Assembly: GCA_014529385.2 (NCBI GenBank)
Contig: CM043952.1
Location: forward strand, 66,280,870 to 66,344,869
Direction of reading: 5' to 3'
Origin: Adiantum capillus-veneris
Taxonomy: Eukaryota > Streptophyta > Polypodiopsida > Polypodiales > Pteridaceae
DNA length: 64,000 nt
Shown here: one piece after another, positions 63,438 to 64,000 of the stretch
Layout of the letters: every line of letters starts with the position of its first letter
Position numbering within the stretch: position 1 is the stretch's first letter
Position numbers and translations under genes: made by a program
The notes under the pieces: generated by a model
The model's input: the letters and a program-made list of their open reading frames with translations, nothing else
Databases searched by the model: none
Told to the model about the DNA's origin: nothing

Positions 63438-64000
63438 GAGTACTCAGCTACCTCAGATGATTCGGGGTCAGAAAAAGAACATGTGAGAGCTATGCTACTC
63501 ATGAAAGGAGGGGAGGAGAAGTTTTTTGACTTTCCTAACAAAAAACCGAGAAGACAGAAATGGTATAGAAGAAAAAGAGACACCGGAAACTTGAAAGCTA
63601 GACCTATGCCATCAGTGTTCAGTAGAACACAGTTCTTGATGTAGATAGATGCACATGATCGTGTCAAGGAAAAAATCATTGGTAGATATCCTTTAAACGA
63701 AAATCCAGAAATGTCAAGAACATTGAGAAAAATGAGAAAGGAGACTCGAGAAAAACCTAAAAACCAGGAGAAGGATTCAACCATGACACGAGTTGAACGA
63801 AGGAAGAAATATCAAGAGCTAAAAAAATCTCTAAAGGAGATATATACAACAAAAATGGAAACCAGTGCGAAGGATGGTAAAGATGTAATCAATGTTCCAT
63901 CCCATTACAAGAAATATACTCTCCAAGACCAAAAAGTCATAGTTGAACAACATGTCAGGGAACTACTAAAACACGACGAGTCCTATGAAGGACCTGAAAA
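63438..64000 (+). other. D basic linker toward RT (incomplete)
   Basis: Plus-strand reading continues past a TAA at 63435-63437 with Lys/Arg-rich coding-like sequence (KKPRRQKWYRRKRDTGNLK near 63545, then a TAG near 63643, then KKYQELKKSLKEIY near 63810). The end of the window interrupts it; no RT motif reached. Confidence 0.6.

Larger units (their letters stand above)
57207..64000 (+). mobile_element. Gypsy element D, internal region (cut by window end)
   Basis: Plus strand: primer site 57209-57229, a leader of about 1.9 kb with long repeats, gag (59153-60890), zinc-knuckle region (61167-61673), helical linker ORF (61760-62326), protease (62546-62878) and a basic linker to the window edge. 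RT is expected just beyond 64000. The primer site and long leader suggest the Tat/Athila side of Ty3/gypsy; RT would settle this. Confidence 0.85.

Noticed and set aside
1-64000. CRISPR arrays, operons or bacterial defence systems
   Set aside because: The DNA is clearly plant-type: spliced transposase gene, plant retroelements and microsatellites. The repeats seen have no spacer structure.

Overview
This window looks like nuclear DNA of a land plant with a large, transposon-packed genome. The evidence is Ty3/gypsy elements with plant-type primer sites (TGGTATCAGAGC and TGGCGTC...), a TNP2-type CACTA transposon with DUF4218/DUF4216-like regions, LINEs with a DUF4283-like ORF1, and very long GA/TC microsatellites. 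The species cannot be fixed from sequence alone. I found no convincing ordinary host gene; almost all of the 64 kb is mobile-element DNA at different stages of decay.

Layout. 1-2639: unclassified AT-rich DNA with a TC microsatellite, a short tandem array and a 200-bp direct repeat. 2640-12838: a decayed LINE (minus strand, 'L1') split by a complete CACTA transposon ('K', 4264-10999) that has matched termini and a TTT target duplication. 12839-about 17.4 kb: a 5'-truncated gypsy pol ('C', plus strand), with a retropepsin-like ORF unusually placed downstream of integrase, then a polypurine tract and LTR. 17.4-19.4 kb: the 3' part and LTR of another element.

19444-50138: gypsy chromoviruses of one family ('A') stacked on each other. 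A1 (19444-27001, plus) has its central 3.2 kb inverted. A2 (outer, minus) has its 3' LTR at 27002-28593, and its interior is split into 28594-29489 and 46551-50138. A3 (29490-46545, minus) sits inside A2 with target duplication AGATT. A Tat-lineage element with two RNase H domains, 'B' (30605-39363, minus), sits inside the 3' LTR of A3 with target duplication ACGC. B is the youngest and best preserved: one reading frame of about 1,800 codons broken by only two stops.

50139-55325: a second, longer LINE copy ('L2', minus) with ORF1, endonuclease, RT and C-terminal region. Because L2 lacks the CACTA insertion, it serves as the empty-site reference for L1. 55884-56247: a 182-bp tandem duplication. 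About 56.25-64 kb: the 5' LTR, primer site, leader, gag and protease of another gypsy element ('D', plus), cut by the window end. Its leader carries four copies of a roughly 287-bp repeat, each with a small hairpin.

How the parts relate: insertion order can be read directly. K went into L1. A2 abuts and probably entered the A1 3' LTR, A3 entered A2, and B entered A3. Most open frames are decayed gag-pol or transposase pieces; B is the only element whose coding region looks close to functional.
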